64,000 nt of DNA from Syntrophomonadaceae bacterium (lineage in GTDB: Bacteria; Bacillota; Syntrophomonadia; Syntrophomonadales; Syntrophomonadaceae): contig JAQWBP010000007.1 of assembly GCA_028706315.1 (NCBI GenBank), forward strand, positions 1 through 64,000, in the 5' to 3' direction. Positions within the stretch are counted from its first letter, which is position 1, and each line of letters starts with the position of its first letter. The position numbers were made by a program, and so were the translations under genes. The notes under the pieces are model-generated. The model was not told where the DNA came from. It was given only the letters and a program-made list of their open reading frames with translations, and ran no database searches. Below, in pieces: positions 43,138 to 51,697 of the stretch.

Positions 43138-43964
43138 TACGCTCCCCCCTTTTTATTAAACAACGATGTTATCTGACGTTCTCCTTGCGTTACGTTCCGA
43201 TAATAAATTACCAGCTCATAAATGTTGTTATACAGGCGTTTGTGAGGGTTTATCTAAACAAATGTTTAGGCTCTAAACATTTGTTTAGATAAATCGGCTT
43301 TAAGCCCGATATATCAAGGATCTGAGCCTGGGTTTTAATGGTATTTTGCCTGTCAGGCTGCTGGGCGTTGCGCTTTTTAGACGTTATGTCTTGTTTTTCA
43401 CGGTTCCGATAATAAATTTACACCAGTTGAAACGTTGTTATATCGGCTTTTGCGGCTGTTCTTCTAAACAAATGTTTAGAATCTAAACATTTGTTTAGAC
43501 GCCTGCATTTTTTGTTGAATTTTCATCTAAACATTTGCTTAGTCTCTAAACATTTGTTTAGATAAACCTGCTTTAAGCCCAGTATAGCAAGAGTTTAATT
43601 TTGCTGTTATTTATGACCGATATTTACCTATTGTCTAAATATTAGTTTTTTAGAGTCTTTTTCAGGAGTTAGTATTTTCAGGATTGCGAGCCCTGCTCGG
43701 GTCTAATTATATGAGAGTTTTGCTTTACAGTATATAATCTTAGTGCATAATCACCAGTTAATTTTTGGATAATTATGTTTTTAGGATTAATAGAAGTATT
43801 GAGTTTCCCTAAAAATGTGCAAAGGAGGTGATTAAATGATGTATGATGACTAGCAGCGTTTTTTAGAAATCGGATGACAACTTTGCGATTTGCCGATACT
43901 GCCTGATGACGAACCATAGAGCTTATAGAGTGGTAACGCTAATTTCGTTGGCCGTGGCACAATT
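43138..43964. other. Gene-free region with operator-like palindromes
   Basis: No convincing gene in 827 bases. The left part carries a diverged duplication: TTCCGATAATAAATT at about 43196 and 43405, each leading to GTTGTTATA and then a palindrome pair. The right part has a stray consensus ribosome binding site (AAAGGAGGTGAT, 43821-43832) before ATG 43836 whose frame stops after five codons and then shows three further stops, possibly a decayed gene. Confidence 0.6.
43254..43561. promoter_or_regulatory. Three pairs of 16-bp palindromes (operator candidates)
   Basis: CTAAACAAATGTTTAG or CTAAACATTTGTTTAG at 43254-43269, 43273-43288, 43464-43479, 43483-43498, 43546-43561 and, with one change, 43527-43542. 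Each pair is separated by exactly 3 bases (19-bp period). Pair starts are 210 and 63 bp apart. Size and symmetry fit a dimeric TetR- or MarR-like regulator; the nearest downstream gene is coaX (minus strand, start 43137). Confidence 0.75.
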
Positions 43965-44267
43965 TCACAGGAGCCATTCATAATTGCGTTTGCCATAGAG
44001 AATACGGCGAATCTGTACGGTGTCACCCTTCACAACATAAAACACAAGGTAGTTTTCCACAACCAGACAGCGGTAGCCCTTCACTTTCAGAGAATTGTTG
44101 CGCACATAAGGGCAACGCTCTGGCATCTGCGAAAGATTGCCGATTTTTTCGATAATCAGATCATAGTACCGGAGTGCGGCATCGGCAGAAAGGGTGTTGA
44201 GATAGTTGATGAGGTCCTTCAGATCCCGCTTGGCAGCGGGATATATCTTCACCTTATAGCCGTCCAT
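43965..44267 (-). CDS. RelE/ParE-family toxin
   Basis: A 100-residue toxin of a type II pair. Features: YKVKIYPAAKRDLKDLINYL at the start, SQMPERCPYV (~52), VENYLVFYVV (~75) and VQIRRILYGKRNYEWLL at the end, the ParE/RelE fold. The C-terminal RILYGKRNYEWLL is typical of the ParE branch (gyrase poisons), but an mRNA-interferase role cannot be ruled out. Its start overlaps the antitoxin gene by 14 bases, the usual coupled layout. No transfer genes are near. Confidence 0.88.
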   Translation of the reverse strand: MDGYKVKIYPAAKRDLKDLINYLNTLSADAALRYYDLIIEKIGNLSQMPERCPYVRNNSLKVKGYRCLVVENYLVFYVVKGDTVQIRRILYGKRNYEWLL

Positions 44268-44526
44268 GAACCGTATCCCTTAACTGCTTCGATATCTCAA
44301 AGAAATCCTCGCCCTGTGCCCCGCTTATGATTTCTTCCTCCGCCTCGGCTAGTTTTGCGTATAGGTTGATCAGCGCCTGCTGGCGCTCATAAGCCTCCAC
44401 GCTCATCACAACCATATCTCCCACACCGTTTTTGGTGATGAAAACCGGCTCACGGGTCTGATGGCAAATTTCCGAAATATCGTTGGCATTGTTCCTTAAA
44501 TCCGAAATGGGTCGTATATTTGGCAT
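44254..44526 (-). CDS. Phd/YefM-family antitoxin
   Basis: A 90-residue protein. The N-terminal domain PISDLRNNANDISEICHQTR with PVFITKNGVGDMVVMSVEAY (~27-46) is the Phd/YefM DNA-binding fold; the acidic C-terminal tail (~55-85) should wrap the toxin. Such proteins repress their own promoter. GAGGAGG precedes ATG 44526. The gene pair looks more GC-rich than the flanking AT-rich DNA, consistent with acquisition. Confidence 0.9.
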   Translation of the reverse strand: MPNIRPISDLRNNANDISEICHQTREPVFITKNGVGDMVVMSVEAYERQQALINLYAKLAEAEEEIISGAQGEDFFEISKQLRDTVHGRL

Positions 44527-44682
44527 TTCAAAACCTCCTCACTCAATATTTGCACCCATATTATATCAGAATCTTGAGCATTTATCAACAAGGGAGGGGG
44601 TGGCCATCATCTACATCCTCATGTGCAAGCAGCGGTTCTAACAGCCTTGTTATTTATAATTACTCTGCTCGCCATTCCTTTT

Positions 44683-45636
44683 TTAATCCTTCCAGCATTT
44701 TATTCCCTGAATAGTTTCGGCTTTGTAAACTGCCCGTAAGATAGCCTGGGATAATACTTCTGCGGCCAGGTAACCTACTAGGTTAATATCGGCAGTTAGC
44801 TCCCCGGTAGCTAGGGCAAAGACGGTATCACCATCGAACATGGTATGAACCGGGTTAATCACTTTGACCAGGCCGTTTTGAGCCATCTGGGCTACTTTAG
44901 TAGCGCCGGCTTTGTCTAGCCTGGCATTAGATGCTACTACCGCAATAGTTGTATTAGTTCCGGCCCGGGGGTTAAGTATGCCGTTTTTCTCCTGCTCCCA
45001 GACCTGTGGAGTTCCGAGAAAACCTTCTTTTCCTCGTACACCAGCAATAATTTTGCCCTGATCGGGATCTATAACATCCCCTAGGGCATTTACTGCGGCT
45101 ATGGCACCTATGGTTAAGCCGGATTCCAAAGTAATCGACCAGCTGCCCAGGCCGCTTTTTGTACCGTATTTGACGCCTTTTATCTTGCCTACGGTCGCCC
45201 CGGCTCCAGCTCCCACATTGCCTTCCCGCACCTGGACCCCGGCTTTCTGACACGCCAGGTAGCCCATTTGACGGTCAGGACGTACCCGCCAGTCACCAAC
45301 TCCCAGATCGAAGAGAATGGCTGCCGGTACAATAGGTACTACGGTAAATCCTACCGGGTGGCCGGTGCCATGTTCTTCCAGGAAGTTCATCACTCCCCCA
45401 GCGGCATCTAGACCATAAGCACTCCCCCCGCTTAACAGAATCGCATGTACCTTTTCAATGGCGGTAAGCGGGGAAAGCAGATCGGTTTCCCTTGTTCCCG
45501 GGCCGCCTCCCCTTACATCAACCCCGCAGACTGCCCCCTCGGTCCCGGTGAGGATGACGGTACATCCGGTTAAAGCGTTAAGATCTTCTACGGAACCAAC
45601 TTCGATTCCTTTTACATCAGTAATTGAGTTAGCCAT
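44683..45636 (-). CDS. P1 (DmpA/L-aminopeptidase D-esterase) family peptidase
   Basis: A 317-residue N-terminal-nucleophile hydrolase of family S58/P1. Marks: GCTVILTGTEGAVCGVDVRG (~24), LLSGGSAYGLDAAGG (~68), GNVGAGAGATVGK (~139), and GTNTTIAVVASNARLDKAGA (~231), where self-cleavage before a Thr would give two chains. Members release N-terminal residues from peptides or amides; the substrate is unknown. GGAGGGTGA precedes ATG 45636. Between the toxin-antitoxin pair and bioY; no functional link evident. Confidence 0.9.
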   Translation of the reverse strand: MANSITDVKGIEVGSVEDLNALTGCTVILTGTEGAVCGVDVRGGGPGTRETDLLSPLTAIEKVHAILLSGGSAYGLDAAGGVMNFLEEHGTGHPVGFTVVPIVPAAILFDLGVGDWRVRPDRQMGYLACQKAGVQVREGNVGAGAGATVGKIKGVKYGTKSGLGSWSITLESGLTIGAIAAVNALGDVIDPDQGKIIAGVRGKEGFLGTPQVWEQEKNGILNPRAGTNTTIAVVASNARLDKAGATKVAQMAQNGLVKVINPVHTMFDGDTVFALATGELTADINLVGYLAAEVLSQAILRAVYKAETIQGIKCWKD

Positions 45637-45688
45637 TTACTTCACCCTCCAGCCGAAGCCTGAGCTTTAACCCCGGCTCCGTAAATCC

Positions 45689-46255
45689 TTACGCTTTAAT
45701 TTCTCTTTTAACATTTAATCTCCTGCTCAATTCTAGAGCAAGCAGGGCGGCAATTACGATTTTGAGCAGGTCAAATGATATGAAGGGGAAGAAACCCCAC
45801 TGTAACACTTTCATAATATTAACAGCCTGGCCGAGATAGAAATTTAGTATTATATACATATAAGGTAGTCCAACCAGGTATAAAACTATGATACCGGCAC
45901 ATCCGGCCAGGATAAAATTAATCAGGTTAACCTTTTTTATTAAGCGGGACTGTACCCAGGCACTGAGCGGAAAAGCCAGGAGAAACCCGGCGCTGGGCAT
46001 TAAGAAGTAGGCCAGCCCTCCATAGGGAGGAACTGATAGAACCGGAAGGCCTATAAGACCCATAACTACGTATGCCAGCATGCTGAGAAATGCTGCGGTG
46101 GGTGAAAGTACACAGGCAGCAATCAGCATAATCAGCGGTTGCAGACTAAAGGGGATAACTACAACTGGTTGAAAAACTCGTACCAGGATAGTTACTGTGC
46201 ACATTAAAGCAGTGAATAGGGCAGCCATTACCATTTCTTTAGTTGTAATCTTCAT
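45689..46255 (-). CDS. bioY: Biotin transporter substrate-binding protein BioY
   Basis: A 188-residue membrane protein with six hydrophobic segments, the S-component of an ECF-type biotin importer. BioY marks: SLQPLIMLIAACVLSP (~37), AYVVMGLIGLPVL (~60) and FLMPSAGFLLAFPLSAW (~86). The energising EcfA/EcfT genes are not in the window, so it may use a shared module elsewhere. No biotin synthesis genes are nearby, suggesting uptake. A BirA operator lies 21 bases upstream of the start. Confidence 0.93.
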   Translation of the reverse strand: MKITTKEMVMAALFTALMCTVTILVRVFQPVVVIPFSLQPLIMLIAACVLSPTAAFLSMLAYVVMGLIGLPVLSVPPYGGLAYFLMPSAGFLLAFPLSAWVQSRLIKKVNLINFILAGCAGIIVLYLVGLPYMYIILNFYLGQAVNIMKVLQWGFFPFISFDLLKIVIAALLALELSRRLNVKREIKA

Positions 46256-46275
46256 CTGTCTACATCTCTCCTCTT

Positions 46276-46312
46276 AGTTGTTAACCAATATAATACTACA
46301 CGGTTAACAACT
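46276..46312 (-). promoter_or_regulatory. BirA operator of bioY
   Basis: AGTTGTTAACC (46276-46286), 15-base spacer, GGTTAACAACT (46302-46312): a perfect inverted repeat matching the Gram-positive BirA site TTGTTAACC-N14/15-GGTTAACAA. The spacer contains a -10-like TATTAT on the minus strand, so bound BirA-biotinyl-AMP would block the promoter. Confidence 0.92.
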
Positions 46313-46367
46313 GCGCAATAAAAACGTGCAACGTTGGTTCTAATTTTATTTTATATTCTAACTAAAA

Positions 46368-46399
46368 AAGAGAACCTCACACCTCAGGAGAGTTCTCTT
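46368..46399 (-). terminator. Terminator upstream of bioY promoter
   Basis: AAGAGAAC / GTTCTCTT, with six T residues following on the minus strand. It isolates bioY from the cofactor operon. Confidence 0.75.
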
Positions 46400-46420
46400 G
46401 CATGCTGTACATTTGATTAT

Positions 46421-46613
46421 ATCGGGGTACCGCCCGGAATGCCTGTGCCCCTAAAGGGTAAATTCCGGGCTACGCGAATATGGCTAATACCAGCAATATG
46501 TCCGGCACCCCCCAACCCGTGTAGAGGGGAATTTATTCCCCGGTATGGTTTACCCGGCGGGGTACCGCCCGGAATGCCTGTGCCCCTAAAGGGTAAATTC
46601 CGGGCTACACGAT
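46421..46613. repeat. Hairpin repeats, CCCGGAAT family (A6)
   Basis: Two long-variant units (GCCCGGAATGCCTGTGCC, CCTAAAGGGTAAATTCCGGG), at about 46432-46470 and 46566-46604, bracket a spacer with GTGTAGAGGGGAATTTATTCC. Closely matches 41167-41295. Confidence 0.85.
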
Positions 46614-46627
46614 AGGGAAATAGAAAA

Positions 46628-46647
46628 AGGAATGCGTTCGCATTCCT
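46628..46647 (-). terminator. Terminator after nadC
   Basis: AGGAATGC / GCATTCCT with a 4-base loop, followed by TTTTTC on the minus strand; distal end of the pan-nad operon. Confidence 0.75.
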
Positions 46648-46764
46648 ACATTAATTAAAAATTTAAAATTGATTCCCCTGCGGAAACCCCTTTCCCAATG
46701 CAACTTAATGAATACGTAGTTTAAAAATGGTGTTAAATCTTTTGTATTTGGCAATTATAAATTC

Positions 46765-46900
46765 TAAATTATAGCAGGGATAATCCCTATTTCGCTCTTT
46801 TTTAACGTTAACCAAAGCCGCGTAATTCCTTGAAAATCCGCGGGTTCCGCGTTGAATTACTCAAGCCCGGTGCATAATTAATACTTTTTGCAGTGGAATC
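46765..46900 (-). repeat. ~135-bp dispersed repeat, inverted full copy
   Basis: Reverse complement runs from GATTCCACTGCAAAAAGTAT to TATCCCTGCTATAATTTA, nearly identical to 41025-41159. It lies just past the nadC stop. Confidence 0.9.
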
Positions 46901-46937
46901 AAAATTCAAAATTAAACAGCTGCCCCAGCAGCTATTT

Positions 46938-47768
46938 TTATTGCAGGTTAAAGCTTATATCCAGGCTGGTTACTGAATGGGTCAGGGCGCCTACGGAGAT
47001 AAAGTCTACTCCGGTTTTAGCTACTTCTACCAGAGTACTTTCGTTTATGCCTCCTGAGGCTTCCAGTAAAGCTTGTCCCGCTGTGATTTCCACTGCTTTT
47101 TTCATAGTTTCTATATCCATGTTATCCAGCATAATAATATCAGCCCGGGATTCTAGAGCTTCCTGCAGCTGATCCAGGTTTTCTACTTCTACTTCAATTT
47201 TAACCGTATGCGGTACTTTGATGCGCAGGGTAGATACTGCTTTTTGAATGCTACCTACTGCTTTGATATGGTTATCTTTGATCATAACCCCATCATAAAG
47301 CCCGAAACGGTGATTACGAGCTCCACCAACAGCTACCGCATATTTTTCCAGGACTCTTAATCCAGGAGTAGTTTTACGAGTATCAACTAACTCGGCTTTA
47401 AAGTATTTGATCGCTGCCGCCATGGCATGAGTTTTGCTGGCAATGCCGGAAAGATGTTGTAAAAAGTTAAGGGCCGCTCTTTCCCCGGTCAATAGGGTAG
47501 CAGTGCTGCCAGCAACTTCAGCTATAATGTCGCCCGGATTTATTTCACTGCCATCTTCCTTATATATAGTAAATTTTACTTCTGGGTCCAAGTATTTAAA
47601 AACTGCCTGGCTAACTTCCACACCAGCTACTACACCAGGTGATTTAGCATAAAAAATTCCCCGGGATTGATGATCAACCGGGATCAGATTCTGGGTAGTA
47701 ATGTCTGCATGACCTATATCTTCTTCCAGAGCTCTTTTTATAAGCTCATTTAATCCCAAATATTGCAT
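46938..47768 (-). CDS. nadC: Nicotinate-nucleotide pyrophosphorylase (carboxylating)
   Basis: A 276-residue enzyme that converts quinolinate and PRPP to nicotinate mononucleotide and CO2. Marks: ALEEDIGHADITTQN (~8), TGERAALNFLQHLSGIA (~88), VDTRKTTPGLR (~122), GGARNHRFGLYDGVMIKDNH (~143) and VEVENLDQLQEAL (~180). ATG 47768 follows GGAGG by 6 bases; a frame opening seven codons earlier lacks a site. Last gene of the pan-nad run. Confidence 0.96.
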   Translation of the reverse strand: MQYLGLNELIKRALEEDIGHADITTQNLIPVDHQSRGIFYAKSPGVVAGVEVSQAVFKYLDPEVKFTIYKEDGSEINPGDIIAEVAGSTATLLTGERAALNFLQHLSGIASKTHAMAAAIKYFKAELVDTRKTTPGLRVLEKYAVAVGGARNHRFGLYDGVMIKDNHIKAVGSIQKAVSTLRIKVPHTVKIEVEVENLDQLQEALESRADIIMLDNMDIETMKKAVEITAGQALLEASGGINESTLVEVAKTGVDFISVGALTHSVTSLDISFNLQ

Positions 47769-47830
47769 CCTATGCCTCCACATCCACAAATGTTAAATAA
47801 CTAAAAAGCAAAAGTAGCTGGGTGCAATTC

Positions 47831-47857
47831 AAGTCAAGAACCGTCCCTACTTGACTT
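47831..47857. repeat. GGGACGGTTCT hairpin at the nadB stop (P4)
   Basis: AAGTCAAG / CTTGACTT arms enclosing, on the minus strand, TAGGGACGGTT; extendable by TTC/GAA with a bulge. The nadB TAG stop (47847-47849) lies inside the loop. Same core as P1, P2 and P5. Confidence 0.8.
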
Positions 47858-49448
47858 CGAATGACTTATGTTTTATCCAGTTTATGTCGTCTCTAGTCGG
47901 GTAATCGGAGCGGAAATGCCCACCCCGGCTCTCTTGGCGCCAGAGAGTTGCCTGAATTATTACATGGGCTACTGTTAACATGTTAACGATTTCAAAATAA
48001 CTCAAAATATCGTCACCACAGGCCAGGTTACGGTAGAGGTATTCTACCTCCTGGTTAGCTTTTTTAAGCTCGGTTTCATTTCTTATTATACCCACATTTT
48101 CCCACATAATATTCTGGAGCCTGGTTTTAGCCGTAAAGGGGTCAATTTTTTGCTTTTCAGGACTATACACCTGACTATTATCAAATTCGTCAAAGATTTC
48201 TTCTTCCCGGATACGCTGCCGGCTAAGAATTTCTTCGACTTTATCAATGATTCTGTTCCCGAAAACAATTCCTTCTAATAAGGAATTGCTGGCCAGACGA
48301 TTAGCTCCATGTACACCAGTACAGGCTGCTTCACCACAGGAATAAAGCCCATGAAGGTTCGTTGCTCCATAAGTATTAGTAGTAATACCCCCCATGGTGT
48401 AATGGGCCGCCGGTGATACCGGAACATAATCTCTAGTTATGTCTATGCCTCTTTTCAGGCAGGTGCGGTAAATGTTAGGAAACCGCTCTTTTACGCCGGG
48501 TATGCCCCTCATGTCGAGGTGAACATATTCGGTGTTAGACATAGCCATTTCATTTACAATAGCGCGGGATACCACATCCCGGGGTGCCAGTTCTTCCATG
48601 CGATGATACTGGTGCATAAAACGCTCGTTTTTAGCATTGTAAAGCAGACCTCCTTCTCCTCGCACAGCTTCGGAGATAAGAAAGCGCTGGGTATCATGGC
48701 TAAAAAGAACAGTTGGATGAAATTGTATAAATTCCAGGTCACTAAGTTGTCCACCGGCACGAAAACATGCTGCCATGCCATCAGCGGTAGCCACATCAGG
48801 ATTAGTCGTATATTTATAAAGTTGTCCAGCTCCACCTGTAGCTACTATTAATGCCCGGGCTATATAGATCAGCTTGTCCCCGGTTTTGGCATCATAAACA
48901 AGTGCGCCATACGTTTCTTTACGCTGCTTACTGCCTAGTATATCTATTAAAAATTGGTTTTCAATAATGGTAATATCCGGATTACTTTCACAACTCGTGA
49001 CTAGCGCTTGACGGATAGCTTCACCAGTAGCATCAGCGGCATGCAGGATGCGCGCTCTGCTGTGGGCACCTTCCCTGGCCAGGGAAATACTGCCATCCTT
49101 CATGTCAAACTTCGCTCCCGCCTGCATAAGCTCCCTTACTCTGTCCGGCCCCTCAGAAACTAGAACATCAACCGCCTCGACATTACAAAGCCCGGCACCA
49201 GCTTCCAAGGTATCTTCGAGATGTAAAAAAGGGGAATCCTCCTCATGTACGGCAGCGGCAATTCCCCCCTGAGCTAATCCGGTATTGGAATCTTTTATGG
49301 TTTTTTTAGTAAGTACTACTACTTTCCCATATTTGGCAGCCTTTAATGCTGTAAAAAGACCAGCAATTCCTCCACCTATAATTAGAAAATCAGTTGGTGT
49401 AATGGGAGTTTGCTTATCCAGACCCCCTATATATCTTGTAATGATCAT
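47847..49448 (-). CDS. nadB: L-aspartate oxidase
   Basis: A 533-residue FAD enzyme that oxidises L-aspartate to iminoaspartate, the first step of NAD synthesis; normal length. Marks: IIGGGIAGLFTALKAAKYG (~23; dinucleotide site), NTGLAQGGIAAAV (~55), EGAHSRARILHAADATG (~131), SEAVRGEGGLLYN (~275) and HYTMGGITTNTYGATNLHGL with the SCGEAACTGVHGANRLASNS region (~350-395). Its last codons and stop fall inside a GGGACGGTTCT hairpin, so the C-terminus (FEVK) may be partly element-derived. Confidence 0.96.
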   Translation of the reverse strand: MIITRYIGGLDKQTPITPTDFLIIGGGIAGLFTALKAAKYGKVVVLTKKTIKDSNTGLAQGGIAAAVHEEDSPFLHLEDTLEAGAGLCNVEAVDVLVSEGPDRVRELMQAGAKFDMKDGSISLAREGAHSRARILHAADATGEAIRQALVTSCESNPDITIIENQFLIDILGSKQRKETYGALVYDAKTGDKLIYIARALIVATGGAGQLYKYTTNPDVATADGMAACFRAGGQLSDLEFIQFHPTVLFSHDTQRFLISEAVRGEGGLLYNAKNERFMHQYHRMEELAPRDVVSRAIVNEMAMSNTEYVHLDMRGIPGVKERFPNIYRTCLKRGIDITRDYVPVSPAAHYTMGGITTNTYGATNLHGLYSCGEAACTGVHGANRLASNSLLEGIVFGNRIIDKVEEILSRQRIREEEIFDEFDNSQVYSPEKQKIDPFTAKTRLQNIMWENVGIIRNETELKKANQEVEYLYRNLACGDDILSYFEIVNMLTVAHVIIQATLWRQESRGGHFRSDYPTRDDINWIKHKSFEVK

Positions 49449-49520
49449 TTTACACTTCTCACTCTAAACATATTTGCTCTAAAATATTAATTTTAGCTCT
49501 CCTTGATTTTACTCTTATTC

Positions 49521-50429
49521 TTATGCAATAGAAAGCATTTTTTCCAGAGATTGATGAGCTTTTTGCCGTATTGCCTCGGGGACTTCCACCTGATATTGCA
49601 TTTCCCGGAGTGCATTAGCTAGTTTCTCCAGAGTAATATATTTCATATCCTGACACATGAATTCGGTACGGGCCAGATAAAGGTTTTTATCCGGGCACTT
49701 TTTCTGCACAGTATGTAAAAAACCTTCCTCGGTGCCAATGATGAATTCTTGTCCCGGAGTGGACTGCACATATTGTAATATACCCGCAGTTGAGCGAACT
49801 GCATCAGCTTTGGCAATTACCTCTGGCGGACATTCCGGGTGAACTACTACTTTAGCTCCGGGATGTTTTTGCATCTGCTCTTCGATCTCCTGTGCAGTTA
49901 AGATATTATGTACCGGGCAGTATCCTTCCCACAAGATCATTTCCCGCCCCGTCTGGCTCTGGACATATGCACCCAGATTACGGTCAGGTACGAAAATAAT
50001 CTCACGATCTTCGGGAATAGATTTTACTACATTTACTGCATTAGAAGATGTACAGCAAATGTCGCTTTCAGCCTTAACTTCGGCAGAAGAGTTCACATAG
50101 CAAACTACTACCGCACCAGGATACCGAGCTTTTGTCTCCCGCAGCTGTTCAGCCGTAATCATATCAGCCATCGGGCAACCAGCTTCTATATCAGGTAGTA
50201 ACACAGTTTTTTCCGGGCTTAATATTTTGGCGCTTTCCGCCATAAAACTGACCCCGCAAAATACGATTACATCAGCATCAGTCTCAGCTGCCTGTCTGGC
50301 CAGCTGCAGCGAGTCGCCAATAAAATCAGCCGCATCTTGTATTTCCGGTAACTGGTAATAATGAGCCATGATCAATGCATTAATTTCTTTCTTCCTCCGG
50401 GCTATATACTCTAGTGCATCTCTTGACAT
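49521..50429 (-). CDS. nadA: Quinolinate synthase A
   Basis: A 302-residue 4Fe-4S enzyme condensing iminoaspartate with dihydroxyacetone phosphate. Marks: LIMAHYYQLPEIQDAADFIG (~18), CGVSFMAESAKILSP (~58), CYVNSSAEVKAESDICCTSS (~110), FVPDRNLGAYV (~145) and HPECPPEVIAKAD (~197); the three cluster Cys residues are among these and a final one near CPDKN/EFMCQDM (~245-260). AGGAGG precedes ATG 50429, 15 bases after panD. Works with nadB and nadC downstream. Confidence 0.96.
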   Translation of the reverse strand: MSRDALEYIARRKKEINALIMAHYYQLPEIQDAADFIGDSLQLARQAAETDADVIVFCGVSFMAESAKILSPEKTVLLPDIEAGCPMADMITAEQLRETKARYPGAVVVCYVNSSAEVKAESDICCTSSNAVNVVKSIPEDREIIFVPDRNLGAYVQSQTGREMILWEGYCPVHNILTAQEIEEQMQKHPGAKVVVHPECPPEVIAKADAVRSTAGILQYVQSTPGQEFIIGTEEGFLHTVQKKCPDKNLYLARTEFMCQDMKYITLEKLANALREMQYQVEVPEAIRQKAHQSLEKMLSIA

Positions 50430-50444
50430 AACCAGCGTATCCTC

Positions 50445-50816
50445 CTATTCGTAACATCCCTGGCAAACCTTTTTAATCTCATTATTTTGATTGACATATA
50501 CTAGCCGGGGTTTGTGCTTTTGGCATTCTTCATCTTCTAATATAGTATAAGTAAGAATGATTATTACATCGCCTTTTTGCACCAGGCGAGCCGCAGCCCC
50601 ATTCAGGCATATTATCCTTGATCCAGCCTTTCCTTCGATGACGTAAGTCTCGAAACGTTGGCCATTATTATTATTGACAATCGTGACTTTTTCATTCGGT
50701 AATATGTCTGCAGCTTCCATCAAATCCCTGTCAATGGTTATGCTCCCTACATAGTTTAGATCCGCCTCTGTAACTACAGCGCGATGTATCTTTGACTTGA
50801 GCATGTAACGAAGCAA
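50445..50816 (-). CDS. panD: Aspartate 1-decarboxylase
   Basis: A 123-residue pyruvoyl enzyme giving beta-alanine for pantothenate. The self-cleavage site is NYVGSITID (Gly-Ser), preceded by the typical [17 protein letters not shown] chose TTG 50816: GGAGGTG ends 7 bases upstream, while the next ATG (50804) is 19 bases away. The binding site overlaps the panC stop (GAGGTGTAA), so translation is coupled. Confidence 0.92.
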   Translation of the reverse strand: MLRYMLKSKIHRAVVTEADLNYVGSITIDRDLMEAADILPNEKVTIVNNNNGQRFETYVIEGKAGSRIICLNGAAARLVQKGDVIIILTYTILEDEECQKHKPRLVYVNQNNEIKKVCQGCYE

Positions 50817-50820
50817 TTGA

Positions 50821-51669
50821 TTACACCTCCACAATCAGGTTGTCAATTAACCTGGTACTCCCAAATTTAACTGCAAGTGCTATTAACACCTGCCCCCTTA
50901 TTTTTTGGAGATCCGCCAGATCAGATGCATTATATATTTCTATATAATCAATCTGCGCCTGCGGACAAGCTACGATCATTTGCTTAATCTGTCGCCTGAC
51001 TGTTTCCACATTCGTCTCCCCACTCCGGATGCTCTCTTGCGCTTTTTGCAGTGCCTGCCACAATATCAGAGCTTCATGGCGCTGCTCATGATCAAGATAT
51101 ACATTCCGGGAACTCATAGCTAACCCATCTTCCTCCCTGACTATGGGCACCCTCACTATTTCCAGGGGAAAGTTGAGTTCTTTTACCATTTTTTCTACTA
51201 TTAAGGCCTGCTGGGCATCTTTCTGGCCAAAAAAGGCCTTATCCGGCAGGCATATGTTAAATAATTTGCTAACTACGGTAGTAACACCCCTGAAATGCCC
51301 GGGACGCCTAGAACCGCAAAGCTTGCCGGGGATTTCTCCCAAAACCTCTACATAAGTATTATAGCCGCCCGGGTACATTTCTTTTATGGCCGGTGCAAAT
51401 ATGGCATCAGCTTTTTCTGCTTCCAGCCGCAATTGATCCCTTTGAATATCACGCGGATATTCATCGAAATCTTCGTTAACACCAAACTGTATGGGGTTAA
51501 CAAAAATACTGACTATTACTATATCGCATTGTTTCCTGGCTTCTCTTACCAGTGAAAGATGCCCATTATGTAGGTAACCCATAGTAGGTACAAGCCCGAT
51601 AGTTTTACCCTGTTTTTTGTTCTGCAGGGACCATTGTTGTATTTCTTTAATACTATTAAATACCTGCAT
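50821..51669 (-). CDS. panC: Pantothenate synthetase
   Basis: A 282-residue enzyme joining pantoate and beta-alanine with ATP. Nucleotidyltransferase motifs: [15 protein letters not shown] (HNGH at 34-37), [18 protein letters not shown] (~60), [16 protein letters not shown] (~123), [12 protein letters not shown] (~146) and the KMSKS-like AMSSRNVYL (~185). AGAGGAG precedes ATG 51669. Middle gene of panBCD. Confidence 0.97.
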   Translation of the reverse strand: MQVFNSIKEIQQWSLQNKKQGKTIGLVPTMGYLHNGHLSLVREARKQCDIVIVSIFVNPIQFGVNEDFDEYPRDIQRDQLRLEAEKADAIFAPAIKEMYPGGYNTYVEVLGEIPGKLCGSRRPGHFRGVTTVVSKLFNICLPDKAFFGQKDAQQALIVEKMVKELNFPLEIVRVPIVREEDGLAMSSRNVYLDHEQRHEALILWQALQKAQESIRSGETNVETVRRQIKQMIVACPQAQIDYIEIYNASDLADLQKIRGQVLIALAVKFGSTRLIDNLIVEV

Positions 51670-51697
51670 TTTTACTCCTCTTTATTATGAAATTAAT

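Larger units (their letters stand above)
46313..46937. other. Gene-free region between bioY and nadC
   Basis: Holds two terminator-like hairpins (46368-46399 and 46628-46647), CCCGGAAT-family repeats (46421-46613) and an inverted copy of the ~135-bp repeat (46765-46900). No gene supported. Confidence 0.7.

Noticed and set aside
43678-43917. 79-codon minus-strand open frame
   Set aside because: No ribosome binding site or family motif; overlaps a consensus binding site on the other strand and lies in decayed-looking DNA.
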